Shown here piece after piece: positions 52,309-62,003 of a stretch of 64,000 nt of DNA; positions within the stretch are counted from its first letter, which is position 1; each line of letters opens with the position of its first letter. Source of the stretch: Callipepla californica brunnescens (taxonomy: Eukaryota; Chordata; Aves; Galliformes; Odontophoridae). Both the position numbers and the translations under genes were made by a program. The stretch covers positions 2,917,115 to 2,981,114 of the forward strand of contig JALIRH010000062.1 in NCBI GenBank assembly GCA_023055505.1. The letters run 5' to 3'. Under the pieces are notes generated by a model, which worked only from the letters and a program-made list of their open reading frames with translations, ran no database searches and was not told the origin of the DNA.

Positions 52309-53293
52309 AGAATCACAGAACTGTAGGCTTTGGAAGGGATCTCTAGAGATCATCTTGTCCAGCCCCCCTGCCAAAACAGGCTTGCTAGACCAGGTTGCAC
52401 AGGTAAGCATACAGCTCGGTTTTGAAACATCTATCTCCAGAGAAGGACACTCCACATCTCTGGGCAGTCTGTTCCAGTGCTCCATCAACCTTACCATGAA
52501 GAAGTTCTTATTCACACTTGTACATGTCTTCCTGTACATCTGTTTGTAGCCATTTCCTCTTGTCCTGTCATCACACACTGCTGAATAGAGTCCAGGCTCG
52601 TACCTTTGCCTCCCACTCCTTAGATATCCTTAGATATTTATAGACATGGATCCCCTCTGAGTCTTCTTTTTTCAAGGCTGAACAGACCCAGGTCTCTCAG
52701 CCTTTCCTCATAAGAGAGGTGTTCCAGGACTTCTATCAACTTTGTAGCCCCACTGCTGCACTCTTTCAAGGAGATCCCAGTCTTTTTTGTACTTGGAGCC
52801 CAGAACTGGACACAATATTATGCCTCACCAGAGCAGAGCAGAGTAGAGGGGGAGGATCACCTCCCTCAACCTGATGGCGACACTCTTTTTAATTCACCCC
52901 GGGATCCCATTGGCCTTCTGTGCTACCAGGGCACACTGCTGGCTCATGCCCAACCTGTCATCCATCAGGACGCCCAGGTCTCTCTGCTCAGAGCTCCTTT
53001 CCAGCAGGTCATCTCCCAACCTATAATGATGAATGTGGTTATTCCATACCAAATGCAAGACTTTACACTTGCTCTTGTTAATCCCCATTGGGTTTCTCCC
53101 TGCCCAACTCTCCATTCTGTTCAGATCTTGTTGAATGGCAGCACAGCCTTAGGGTGTGTAAGCCACTCCTCCCATCTTTATATGATCAGCAAACCTTCTG
53201 GTGGGGCACTCCATGCCTTCATGCAGGTTGTTGAAGATTTTGAACAACACCAGAATCAGCACTGATCCCTGGAGAACATTGCTAGTTACAGAC
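52309..53293 (-). mobile_element. CR1 LINE, 3' part, split by an LTR
   Basis: Starts at 'aatcacagaactgtaggc' (52,312) and runs on the minus strand through the 3' UTR and RT C-terminal half; the 73-codon frame at 52,894-53,115 includes 'INKSKCKVLHL'. It stops at 'gctagttacagac' at 53,293, exactly where a solo LTR begins. The same CR1 resumes at 54,042 with 'caggcctcc', restoring the usual CR1 order 'agttacaggcctcc'. Confidence 0.93.
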
Positions 53294-54041
53294 TGTCCCA
53301 CTACGATTTATAGAAGGGAGAAGAGGTTCTTTTTTACAAGTAGTCCCACTGGCAAGATTAAGACACAACAGGTCAAATGTTAGCCAAACAAGTTTATTAC
53401 AAATCCTAGTTGCTTAGGGATATGGGGAAGGGAAGGTGAACAATAGAAAAGAGATTAAAAAGCAGTGGTAGAAAGCAAGAGAGATATAATCACCACCATG
53501 GATCCAGCAAGTTTCATAGTAGGTCCGTTGATCTCAGGAACATGCATGGTCACTGCAGGGAAAGAGAGAAAGCCAGGGAGTTTCACAGCAAGCATGCCTC
53601 AAGGGGTTCTTCCAAAGAGGTTTTCCCCTGAGGGAACCCTCTGTTGAAGGTTGTTCTTTTTTTTTTTTCCTTTGGGAGTTCTTCTCCAAAGACCTTAGTT
53701 TAGTGAAGACCTTTTATCCCCCATTTATCGGGTTTTATTTTTTCTTTTCTCTCTGTTAGTGTGACATCTCTGGCCCAAAAGATAAGCCAGCAGGGAGCGG
53801 TGTCTTCATTGTCATTCACAAGCATTATCATCTTTTGCAGTGATCAGCTTCACCAAGCCGAACTCTGAAAAAGTCTGCTTGCCCCTATTTCTGCTTATCT
53901 CTACAACCATAAGTAGAGGAACTGTGGCACAATGACACCCCACTAAATAATTTGCAGTTGTCAGTTAGAGTCTTATCACCAGGAAGGCCTCATGAAACAA
54001 GGTTTGAGACAACAAAGGAAGAACAGTTTTTGTCCTTCACA
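53294..54041 (-). mobile_element. Solo LTR (family A) inserted in CR1
   Basis: Ends are TGTCCCACTA (53,294) and GTCCTTCACA (54,041). The flanks are CAGAC (53,289-53,293) and CAGGC (54,042-54,046), a 5-bp duplication with one transition. On the minus strand there is a TATA-like ATAAAAGG (53,710-53,717) and a polyadenylation signal AATAAA (53,393-53,398). It is homologous to 59,901-60,595 and 6,863-7,890. It has no internal region, so it arose by recombination between LTRs or lost its body. Confidence 0.92.
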
Positions 54042-54750
54042 CAGGCCTCCAACCAGACCCTGCACTGCTGATGAGAAACCTCTAAACTCTGCCAGTCAGC
54101 CAGTTCTCAATCCAGCTCAGCTTCCACTCATCCTTCCCACATTTTCTAAGTTTCATAAGAAGGATGCTGTGAGAGACGGAGTCAAACACCTTGCTGAAGT
54201 CAAGGAACAGGTTGGCTGAGCATGATTTCTCCTTGGTGAATCCATGGTGGCTACTTCTGATGACCTTCTTCTCTTCCAATTGCTTGGAGATGATATCCAG
54301 AACAAGTTGTTCCATCATCTTTCCAGGGAAAGAGTTGAGGCTAACTGGCCTGTAGTTGCCCAGATCCTCCTTCTTGCCATTTTTGACTGGAGTGAAACTG
54401 GCAATCCTACAGTCCTCAGACACCTCTCCCATTTTCCAAGACCTTTCAAAGATGATAGGGAGTGGTACAGCAGTCACCTCTGCCAGCTCCTTCAGTGTAA
54501 GGATTGAGGCCCATGGTTTTGTGTGAGTTGATTTTTGGCTAGACACAGACTCTGACCAGATCTTCCTCAACCAACGAGATCTGGGATTCTTGAGTGCTAG
54601 TCTTAATAGTCAAGACTGAAGCAAAGGAGGCATACAGAATCACCTTCTTAGCATCCATTGTTACCATGGCACCCACCTACTTTAGTAGGAAACCCATATT
54701 TTCCTTTGTCTTCTTTTACTGTTCATGTACTTTACCGGTGCATGTGGTTA
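54042..54750 (-). mobile_element. CR1 LINE, RT core, continuing after the LTR
   Basis: Minus-strand continuation of the CR1 at 52,309-53,293. An unbroken 162-codon frame (54,082-54,570) covers the N-terminal RT core. It contains the motif A region, LDFSKVFDSVSH, with the catalytic Asp retained, and upstream conserved passages (ITPVKNGKKEDLGNYRP-type). The frame ends where the LTR splits the element, so the catalytic domain cannot be continuous. The 5' part fades out near 54,750. Confidence 0.9.
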
Positions 54751-57225
54751 CTCCTCCATCAACCACCCTTATTTTTATTTATGTAGATACAAAATAGTCC
54801 AATGAAATTTCAGCTTCTCAGATGACTAAGAATGAATACAAATTGAAAGGGATCTGAACTAGCAATTCTCTTTTACACTTTTTAGAATATTTAATCAACT
54901 GAAATTTAACTAAACACATCACAATTTATAGAGGTTATGAAAAGGGCTTACTGCCACCTCCCTATGTTATGACACTGCAGAGTTCTTGTAAAAACTGGTG
55001 AGATACTGCAGATAGAACTGGTGAGATACTACAGATTCCTACTCCTTGCGCTCCGTATGTTTTCTTGTGTCTGATGAGAAGGAATATTCCTCGTGTCTTG
55101 CACTCAAGTACCTTTTTGTAACAATTTTCTGACTCAACTAATGTTTTTAAGGGAGAACATTTAAGTGAGCACACTGCAGGGAGCTCCATGCATCTTATCC
55201 CATTTACTTCCTAATCACACAAAATGAAGGTGCAAAGCTGTAATATTTACTTTGTAATCAGGCAGCAAGTGTCAGACTATGATTCAGTTCTGGTCTGAAT
55301 ATGTTCTGTTATTCACCTTATTTAATAAGCTGTCACTTGAAAGAGGGAATGATAAGATTTCACACAATGAATCAAAGGAATGCTATGCCTTCTTCCTTTA
55401 TTATGCATGCTACATTTGAAGCTAATGAAGCATAACCTCTGAACTGATATTTTTATAGATGAAAGAGACATCATGTTACACATTCTTTTTATTTCATCAA
55501 CTTCTCTGTAGTCAACACAAAAAACGATTGCCTTGCACTTTTTATTTGACAATTGATGGACATTCTTGCTGAAAATGTGTCTAATAATTTTCTGCTCTGT
55601 GCTTAGCTAGGAACCTAATTACGAATGAAAGAACAAGGAAAAAATGAGTGGAGGATAATAATATATCTAATTTAAAATTATTGTGGAAAAAATGGTTTAT
55701 TGCATGTGTTTATTTATTTATCTCAATATTACAAATATTGCATGTTGTTCTGCTACTAACACCTCCTTTCATCACACACACACCTTCTTTACAAACTATT
55801 TCATGAGTTACTTTTGTTTCTGTGGCGCCTGTATGACACTGGACAAAAAGCCCACCAAATCATAACTTCAGATAAAACCTAATCATCTTCACTACATAGA
55901 AGACTGTTTTATTTATCAGTAGAGATCAAAAGGAATAAAACATGGCATAACAGAACTAAAAAATACTGATCACTATGCTACTACTATGAGTCCAAGAAAA
56001 TTGCTTAAGAAAAGCTTTGAGATAAATACTTTGTTACCTTACTATCTCCGATAAATATGTTTTTCTATGATTAGAAAAGTAGTGTATTTTCATAAACCAC
56101 TGTACTGATCTTTGTGATGTTGTGTTTTGCTAGATAGAAGTGTGCAATAGATATTAAAGTGTCTCAATAAGTAAGGCTTTCACAAATAAAATAAAACAAA
56201 TATTTTCTGATTCTCAGCTGGGGTACCCTGGGAACTCCACATGCATTTGCTGAAGTTCTAATACCCTTGAATGAGTGCGTGGAGGTGTGCTTATTGTGTC
56301 TAGAAATATATGTTAAATAACTGCTAGTGAAATAAGCTGTGTTTGAATCCCTATTCTTCCCTGGCAAAAACGTTGTCCATGTAATGGAAAGAACTCTGAA
56401 AACAATGTCTGACAGTTAATTCAAATAGTACTTAAGCAGAGAGGAAATAGAATAACGTGCCAAACTTCACAGTCCAGTCATGCTAACTGGAGAAAATAGA
56501 GGAAATGCATCATCTGGTAATTTTTCCTATTCAACCAATGGAATTCCTGCTGCAAGACTGTACAGATTATTAATATTTAAATACTTCTGAAACCTACTGA
56601 AAAAAAGTCAAAGGTGAGAAATCCAGTGTTTATTATTATTATCATTATTATCATTATTACAAAGTAAACATGTCTGACTTAGTAGTTCCTTGATAGACTG
56701 ACGAAGGCTGGGAGAGTACCAAAAGTGTCTGTGCACCTGGCAGGCAGCTAGGCATGACACAGTTGTTTGCTTACTCTTCTGTAGTGGAATGGGTGAGACA
56801 AGAGGGAAAAAAGTGAAAGAATTCACAAAACAAATGAATTACAAAGACAAAGCTATTCAGATGATCCCCAAGAAATGGCAGCCTCCTAGTCAACTCTCCC
56901 GTTTTATTTTTACAACTTGATGCCACATGAGGTGGAATACCCATTTGGCAAGTTTGGGTCAGCTCTCCAGGTCTCATCCCCTCCCAACTTCTAGAGCACA
57001 TCTAGACTCCTTGCTGAAAAATCAGTGTGAGAAGTTGAAAAGTCCTTGAGTCTCTATAAGCACTGGTTAGCAACAGCTAAAGCATCAGTGTGTTATCAAA
57101 TTATTTTCATCCTAAATTGATAATGTGACATCATGCCAGCCACTATGAAAAAACTAACTCCACCTTAGCCAAAACTAGAACAATGTAAATATATTTTCTG
57201 TTTCCATGAAGAAAACAACAAGTAT
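54751..57225. other. Unique AT-rich DNA, no gene recognised
   Basis: No repeat or gene was recognised. A short (TTA/TCA)n run lies at about 56,629-56,657. The two near-identical 'ctggtgagatac' phrases at 54,997 and 55,019 form a small local duplication of about 22 bp. Confidence 0.45.
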
Positions 57226-57229
57226 TTTA

Positions 57230-57825
57230 TACTTAGACTTCAGCAAAGTCTTCTGCATTCTTCCTGCAACCTTCTACTAGACAGTCTGGGAAGATATAAA
57301 TTGAATGTCAAAGTCAGACAACAACATGTGCGAGGCACTGTAACTAGGACAACACAAACTTGGGAGCAGCCTTGCTAAGGGGGTCTGGGAATTCTGCTGG
57401 GCAACAAGCTCAACATCAGTCAGCAGTGCATTGCTGTAGCAGTAATCAGATTCTTGGCTGTAACCATATGATGACACTAGCAGAGAGAGAGAGAAGTGAT
57501 CACCTAACTCAGTGCTTTTTAGACTGCATTTTGTGTACTGTGACAGTCTCTGATTCCAGTTCAAAGAAGATGTGGACAAACTGGACAAGGTCCAGAGAAG
57601 GACTATGAAGATTATCAAAAAGATGGAAAAAAGTTACCAAGAGGAAAGACTGAAAGAGCTAGGTCTGAGTCAAGACCTTGAAGTTAAGAATTTAACTTTC
57701 AGTTGTTTAAAGAATGATTTGGATGAGATTCCCTGGGCAACTCTCCTTAGGGACAAAGGAATGGAACAGAGATGGCATCTACTTAAAGATACCTTTCTGA
57801 GATCATAAATATTCTTTATCCCCTA
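57230..57825 (+). mobile_element. CR1 LINE fragment, RT C-terminal region
   Basis: Plus-strand CR1 with 'acttcagcaaagtcttctgc' (57,237; the RT motif A region) followed after a deletion by 'gaccaggt/ggtccagagaagg'-type text at 57,589. The 78-codon frame at 57,572-57,808 encodes the 'MDKLDKVQRRTMKII' passage typical of the end of the CR1 RT ORF. It is internally deleted and has no octamer tail. Confidence 0.78.
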
Positions 57826-58928
57826 GCAAATGAAGGAGGCAGAAAATCAGCATGACTGAGCAAGGACCTGCTGGTCAAACTGAGAGAAAAGAGGGACATG
57901 TACAGGAAGTGGAAGAAGGGACATATGACCTAGAAAGAATACAGGGATGCCATCCAGACATGTAGAAACTGAAAGCCAAGTTACAGATAAAACTGCATTT
58001 TGCATGGGTTTTGAAAAATCATAAAAAGGGCAAGTACATTGGTCAGAGGAGAAAGGCCAAGAAGAGTGCATCCCCTCTGATAAATGAGAATGGAGAATTG
58101 GCAATGACTTGGAGAAGGCAGAGGTACGCAATTTCTTTGCCTCAGTTTTCACTGGCAGTCAAGTTCTCCAAGTATCTTAAAATTCTGAAAGTCTAGGCAG
58201 TCTGATGGAGCAAAATTTCTCCAACTGCAAGCAAACAGTAAGTCCAAGACCATCTGATGGGACTGAACATATACAAGACTATGAGGTCTGATGACATACA
58301 TACCAGAGTTCCGAAGGAACTGGCTGATGTGGTTGCCAAGCCATCTTCCATCATAGCTGAAAAGTCTTGTCCCTCAGATAAAGTCCTCAGTGACTAGAAA
58401 AAGGGAAACATTACTTCCATTCTTAAGAAAGGGAGAAAGGAAGACCTGAGGAACTGCTGATTACAAAACATATCTCTAAACTGGAGAGATACAAATAAGA
58501 GAGTTAGACTATCCTGTGCAGAACAAATATTTGACTGGATGCTTCCAGTCAGAGGGTTGTTGTCAATAGCTGTATGTCCAGTGGAGACTGATAACAAGTA
58601 GTGTCCTGAAGGGTCCTTCTTAGGACTGGTGATCTTCAGCATCTTCATTAGCAACCTAGATTGTGAGACTGAATGCACCACCAGCAAGCTTGCCAGTGAC
58701 AGTGAGTAGTACAGTTGACCCAATAGAAGGAAGGGTTGCCATCCAGAGGGACCTGGACAAATCTGAGAAGTGGGAAATCCTCAAACTTAATGAGATTGAA
58801 CAATGCTAAGTGCAAAATGTTGCAACTAGGGTCAGTGGGTCAGTGCAAACCCAGATACAAGTCTAGCATGGGTGAAGAACTTGGGGGCTCTGATACACAA
58901 TATCTTGACACGAGGAAGCACTAAATGA
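57826..58928 (+). mobile_element. CR1 LINE, first segment of a multiply split element
   Basis: Plus-strand CR1 entering at 5' RT-ORF text ('ctgctggtcaaactgagaga', 57,869) and running through 'gagaatggagaattgg' (58,087) and the RT core to 58,928. A family C LTR then interrupts it. The element resumes at 59,496 with 'tgagtggccaacaagg', which follows on after removing one copy of the AATGA duplication. Confidence 0.85.
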
Positions 58929-59490
58929 TGTCATGGTTTTATGATTTTTGTTACTGCTATTCCACATCATAACATCATGTAGTGCATGGGAAGTTAAAGA
59001 GTTAATGCTCCAGGTCTGCGGATTGTTGGTCATTTTGGGTATAACTGTCTCAAAAGAGAAGAACAACTACACACTCCAGAGGCATTTGCATTGTTTTGCA
59101 TTGTTCTGTTTTCTGCTCAGAGGGAAAGATATAAACTGTTCACATGTCACAAAACACAGGCTTTTTCCCTTTTGGATTGACCCAGCAGCAGGTGCTCCCT
59201 AGCCATCTCACCTTCAGTGTTTAACATAAGGCCCTCAATTTTTTGGACACTGTCTCATTCTAGTTGATTTATTAGCTTCAGTTCCAATTATAATGTATTA
59301 TGTAGTATTATTTTCATTCTGATATCTTATTTAGTAAATTAGCTTTCCTCCTCAGATTGTTGCTCCTGTTTTGTTTTTAGGCCCATCTCCCTTTTCCTTT
59401 TTCACTTCCCCCCTTCCCCTTTCCTAGGGCATGGGTCCCCTGCACTAATAGTGAAGGAACTGGGCAGAACCAGCCCTTAAACCACTGACA
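58929..59490. mobile_element. Solo LTR (family C), perfect 5-bp target duplication
   Basis: Starts TGTCATGGTTTTATG and ends ACCACTGACA. The flanks are AATGA at 58,924-58,928 and AATGA at 59,491-59,495, a perfect duplication. It is 562 bp and homologous to the LTRs at 23,271 and 41,558. It lies inside the plus-strand CR1. No genes are present. Confidence 0.95.
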
Positions 59491-59495
59491 AATGA

Positions 59496-59738
59496 TGAGT
59501 GGCCAACAAGGGGAGAGAGATTATAGTTCCCTTCTACTCTTCCCTTGAAGACCCATCTGAAGTACTATATCTAGGCTGGAGGGCCCCAGCACAAGAAAGA
59601 TGCAGAGCTGTTGAAACTTGCCCAGAGCAGGACAACCAAAATGATCAGAGAGCTGTAACAACTGTCCTATGAAGACTGAAGAAGCTGGGTCTGTTCAGCC
59701 TAATGAAGAGAAGGCTCTGGAGAGACCCCATTGTGGCC
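59496..59738 (+). mobile_element. CR1 LINE, second segment
   Basis: Continues the CR1 of 57,826-58,928: 'ttcagcctaatgaagagaag' (59,694) leads to '..cattgtggcc' at 59,738. There the next LTR begins. Sequence after that LTR (61,337) continues the 3' UTR. Confidence 0.88.
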
Positions 59739-59900
59739 TGTAAGAGACTATTAATATACCATTGCCTCAAAGTTTGCTGATGAACAAGTCTGAACATGTC
59801 CAAGCAAGTCCTGGACAAGGTTGTGAAATCCTTTGTCTAAGGGACAAGCAGATGGTAATGTCCTGGGGCAACAAAAGAGAGATAAGCTGCAGCTCAATGG

Positions 59901-60595
59901 TGTCCCGCTCCAATATAAAGGAGGGAGACAAGGTTCTTTGATTATGTGTATACCCGATAGCGAGATTAAGACACAACGGGTCAAATGTTAGCCCAACCAG
60001 TTTATTACAATTACTAGTTGCTTAGGGATATGGGGAAGGGAAGGTGAGCAATAGAAAAGGGATAAAAAGCAAGGAGTCTTGATAGAAAGCAAGAGAGATA
60101 TAATCACCACCGTGGGTCCAACGAGGTTCGTAGTCTCAGGAACTCGTCTGGTCACTGCAGGGGATGGGAGATGGCAGCAAGCAGGCCTCAGGGTCCGTCT
60201 TCAGGAGTTCTCCTCAAAGATTTTCTCTTTGGGAGTTCTTCTCCTTGAATTCTTCTCCTTGGTTCAGTGAAGGCCTTTTATCCCCATTTCTCAGGTGTTT
60301 TTTTCTCTTTGTTTGTGTGACATGTCTGGCCCAACAGATAAACCAGCAGAGGATGTTGCCTTCCTTGCCATGCAGGAGCATTGTCTTTTTGTCAGCTTCT
60401 CCAAACCGTAGCCCCCACTGAAAAGACTATTTGCCCCTATTTCTGCTTACCTTTACAACCATAAGCAGAGACAATGAGGCACCATAACACACATCTGGGT
60501 AACCGGCAGTTACCAGTCAGAGTCTTGTCACCAGAAGAGGCCTTACCAAGCAAGCTTTGAGACAAAAGAAAGAAAAACAGTTTCTGTCTTTCACA
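59901..60595 (-). mobile_element. Solo LTR (family A) nested in another LTR
   Basis: Starts TGTCCCGCTCC and ends TCTTTCACA. The flanks are AATGG at 59,896-59,900 and AATGG at 60,596-60,600, a perfect duplication of the host LTR's own bases. On the minus strand a TATA-like ATAAAAGG lies at 60,274-60,281 and AATAAA at 60,001-60,006. Close to the copy at 53,294-54,041. It is the innermost, hence most recent, layer of this cluster. Confidence 0.95.
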
Positions 60596-60748
60596 AATGG
60601 CCGCTGAACACTCTTGTTTGGTACTCATCTCTGTGGGGAGATAGCCATCTCAGGAGATGCTTGCCTGGCACATTAGCACGGGATTTGTCATGTAGACTGG
60701 AGGAATCTGGAAGATAAATATAGGGATCCTGCAGCCACCTGGGAGGTT

Positions 60749-60834
60749 TTCTCTTCGGAGAGACTTCCCGAGCTGATCACTGCTGCTTCCTGGAGAGGCC
60801 TTCTCTTAGGAGAGACCTCATGAGCTGATCACTG
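60749..60834 (+). repeat. Two-copy 52-bp tandem repeat in LTR
   Basis: The phrase starting 'ttctcttcggagagac' at 60,749 and ending 'gagctgatcactg' recurs at 60,801 with a few changes, giving a 52-bp period. Confidence 0.85.
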
Positions 60835-60865
60835 TTAGCTGCTGCCCCTCTCGGAGTTGACTCCC

Positions 60866-60975
60866 TTGCTGCTTTTCCGGTGCTGACCCCTCGCTACTTC
60901 TCCGGTGCTGGCTGACACTGTTCCTGGACTGACCCAGCGCTGCTTCTCCTGTGCTGACCCGGTGCTGCTTCTCCA
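60866..60975 (+). repeat. Imperfect minisatellite in LTR, about 25-bp unit
   Basis: Units of the form 'gctgcttctccggtgctgac' recur at about 60,868, 60,893, 60,939 and 60,964. The stretch is GC-rich in an AT-rich window. Confidence 0.75.
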
Positions 60976-61336
60976 GGACAACTGCTTGCTGCTCAAGGCT
61001 GCCCGTCACTGCTGCTGTTCTCCCCGCTTCTGCCACCCCTGCCCTTCTGCCTCAGACCATCAGAGCTGCTTGCAACCTGACCGCCCCTAGGATCCTGGCT
61101 GGTGATTTTCCCTGCGTTGTACAAATCCTTGCTTCTTTCCTATCTTTCCTATCACTCCCCTTCCCTTCCTCATCACCTTTATTGGTAACAGTGTCCGCCT
61201 TCCACATCTACCTGGTCAATATTGGTAATAAACTGGTTGGACCAACATTTGAACCGTTGTTTCTTAATCTCACGCTGGGTATACACATAATCTTAAGAAC
61301 CTCGTCTCCCTCCTTTATATTGGAGTGTGACATGGC

Positions 61337-61495
61337 CTTCCTGTCCCTAAGGGGAGTATAGAAACACAGGGAAGACTGACTTTTTAGATGGATGGATGAT
61401 GATAGGACAAGGAGGAACAATTTTCAGCTAGTAGAAGGGAGATTTATTTTATATATTAGGAGGAAATTTTTTACTCAGAGGATAGTGAGGTGCCA
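61337..61495 (+). mobile_element. CR1 LINE, third segment
   Basis: Continues the split CR1 after the outer LTR: 'ggaggaaattttttactcag' (61,460; CR1 3' UTR text) and 'gatagtgaggtgcc' (61,481). It is truncated before the octamer tail. Confidence 0.75.
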
Positions 61496-62003
61496 TAGAA
61501 TGATGATTTGACAATTAATTCCTTACCTACAGATGATTTATGCCACTGCACTTCTTTTCTACACTCTTTTTATCTGTTAGTCATTTGCCTCAATTTCCAA
61601 ATGACCAATATCAAAATTAAAACTGAGTTACAATGATGAGTTAAAACAAAAAGAAAATGGCTAGTAAGTAGGAAAAAGGAGAAGAGAGTTTAGACATGCT
61701 AACAAACTAGAGCTGGTAAAATGAGAGTATGGAGAAAATATTCCTTTCATTTTTGTAGCTACCTGGATTTAATAAATGACAATAGAGTTTAAATCCGGAG
61801 GCTTAATATCTTCTAAAATACTTTTCATTATGTTGTTTCTTTTCCTGATCATGATGAAGGCTGTATATAATCTGTTTAACATTCTCTCACTAGTTGCCTA
61901 CAAAATTCAAATCAAAACTAACGAACCAGTCTGAAGGCCAAATATCTATGCCATAATTTTATTCCGAGTTTGTGAACATGGATATTTCTTTCCTTTCATT
62001 TCT
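61496..62003. other. Unique AT-rich DNA, no gene recognised
   Basis: I see no feature between the CR1 remnant and the right inverted arm. Confidence 0.45.

Larger units (their letters stand above)
59739..61331 (+). mobile_element. Solo LTR (family B) split by another LTR
   Basis: Starts TGTAAGAGAC and ends GAGTGTGACA. The flanks are TGGCC at 59,734-59,738 and TGGCC at 61,332-61,336, a perfect 5-bp duplication. Removing the nested LTR 59,901-60,595 and one AATGG copy leaves about 893 bp that aligns with the reverse complement of 20,039-20,792 (for example 'gatgaacaagtc', 'atgtcctggggcaa', 'gagatagccatctcagga'). AATAAA lies at 61,227-61,232. It holds internal repeats at 60,749-60,834 and 60,866-60,975, which may explain its greater length. 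Confidence 0.93.

Noticed and set aside
54082..54570. 162-codon frame as a possible host gene
   Set aside because: It is the RT core of a CR1 LINE (motif A LDFSKVFDSVSH) that is split by an LTR at its end.
53294..60595. LTRs 53,294-54,041 and 59,901-60,595 as a provirus pair, since they share family and strand
   Set aside because: Each has its own target duplication and lies inside a different older element, and the DNA between them shows no gag, pol or env.
58929..61331. LTRs 58,929-59,490 and 59,739-61,331 as the two ends of one provirus
   Set aside because: They belong to different LTR families, each has its own perfect target duplication, and the sequence between them is CR1.
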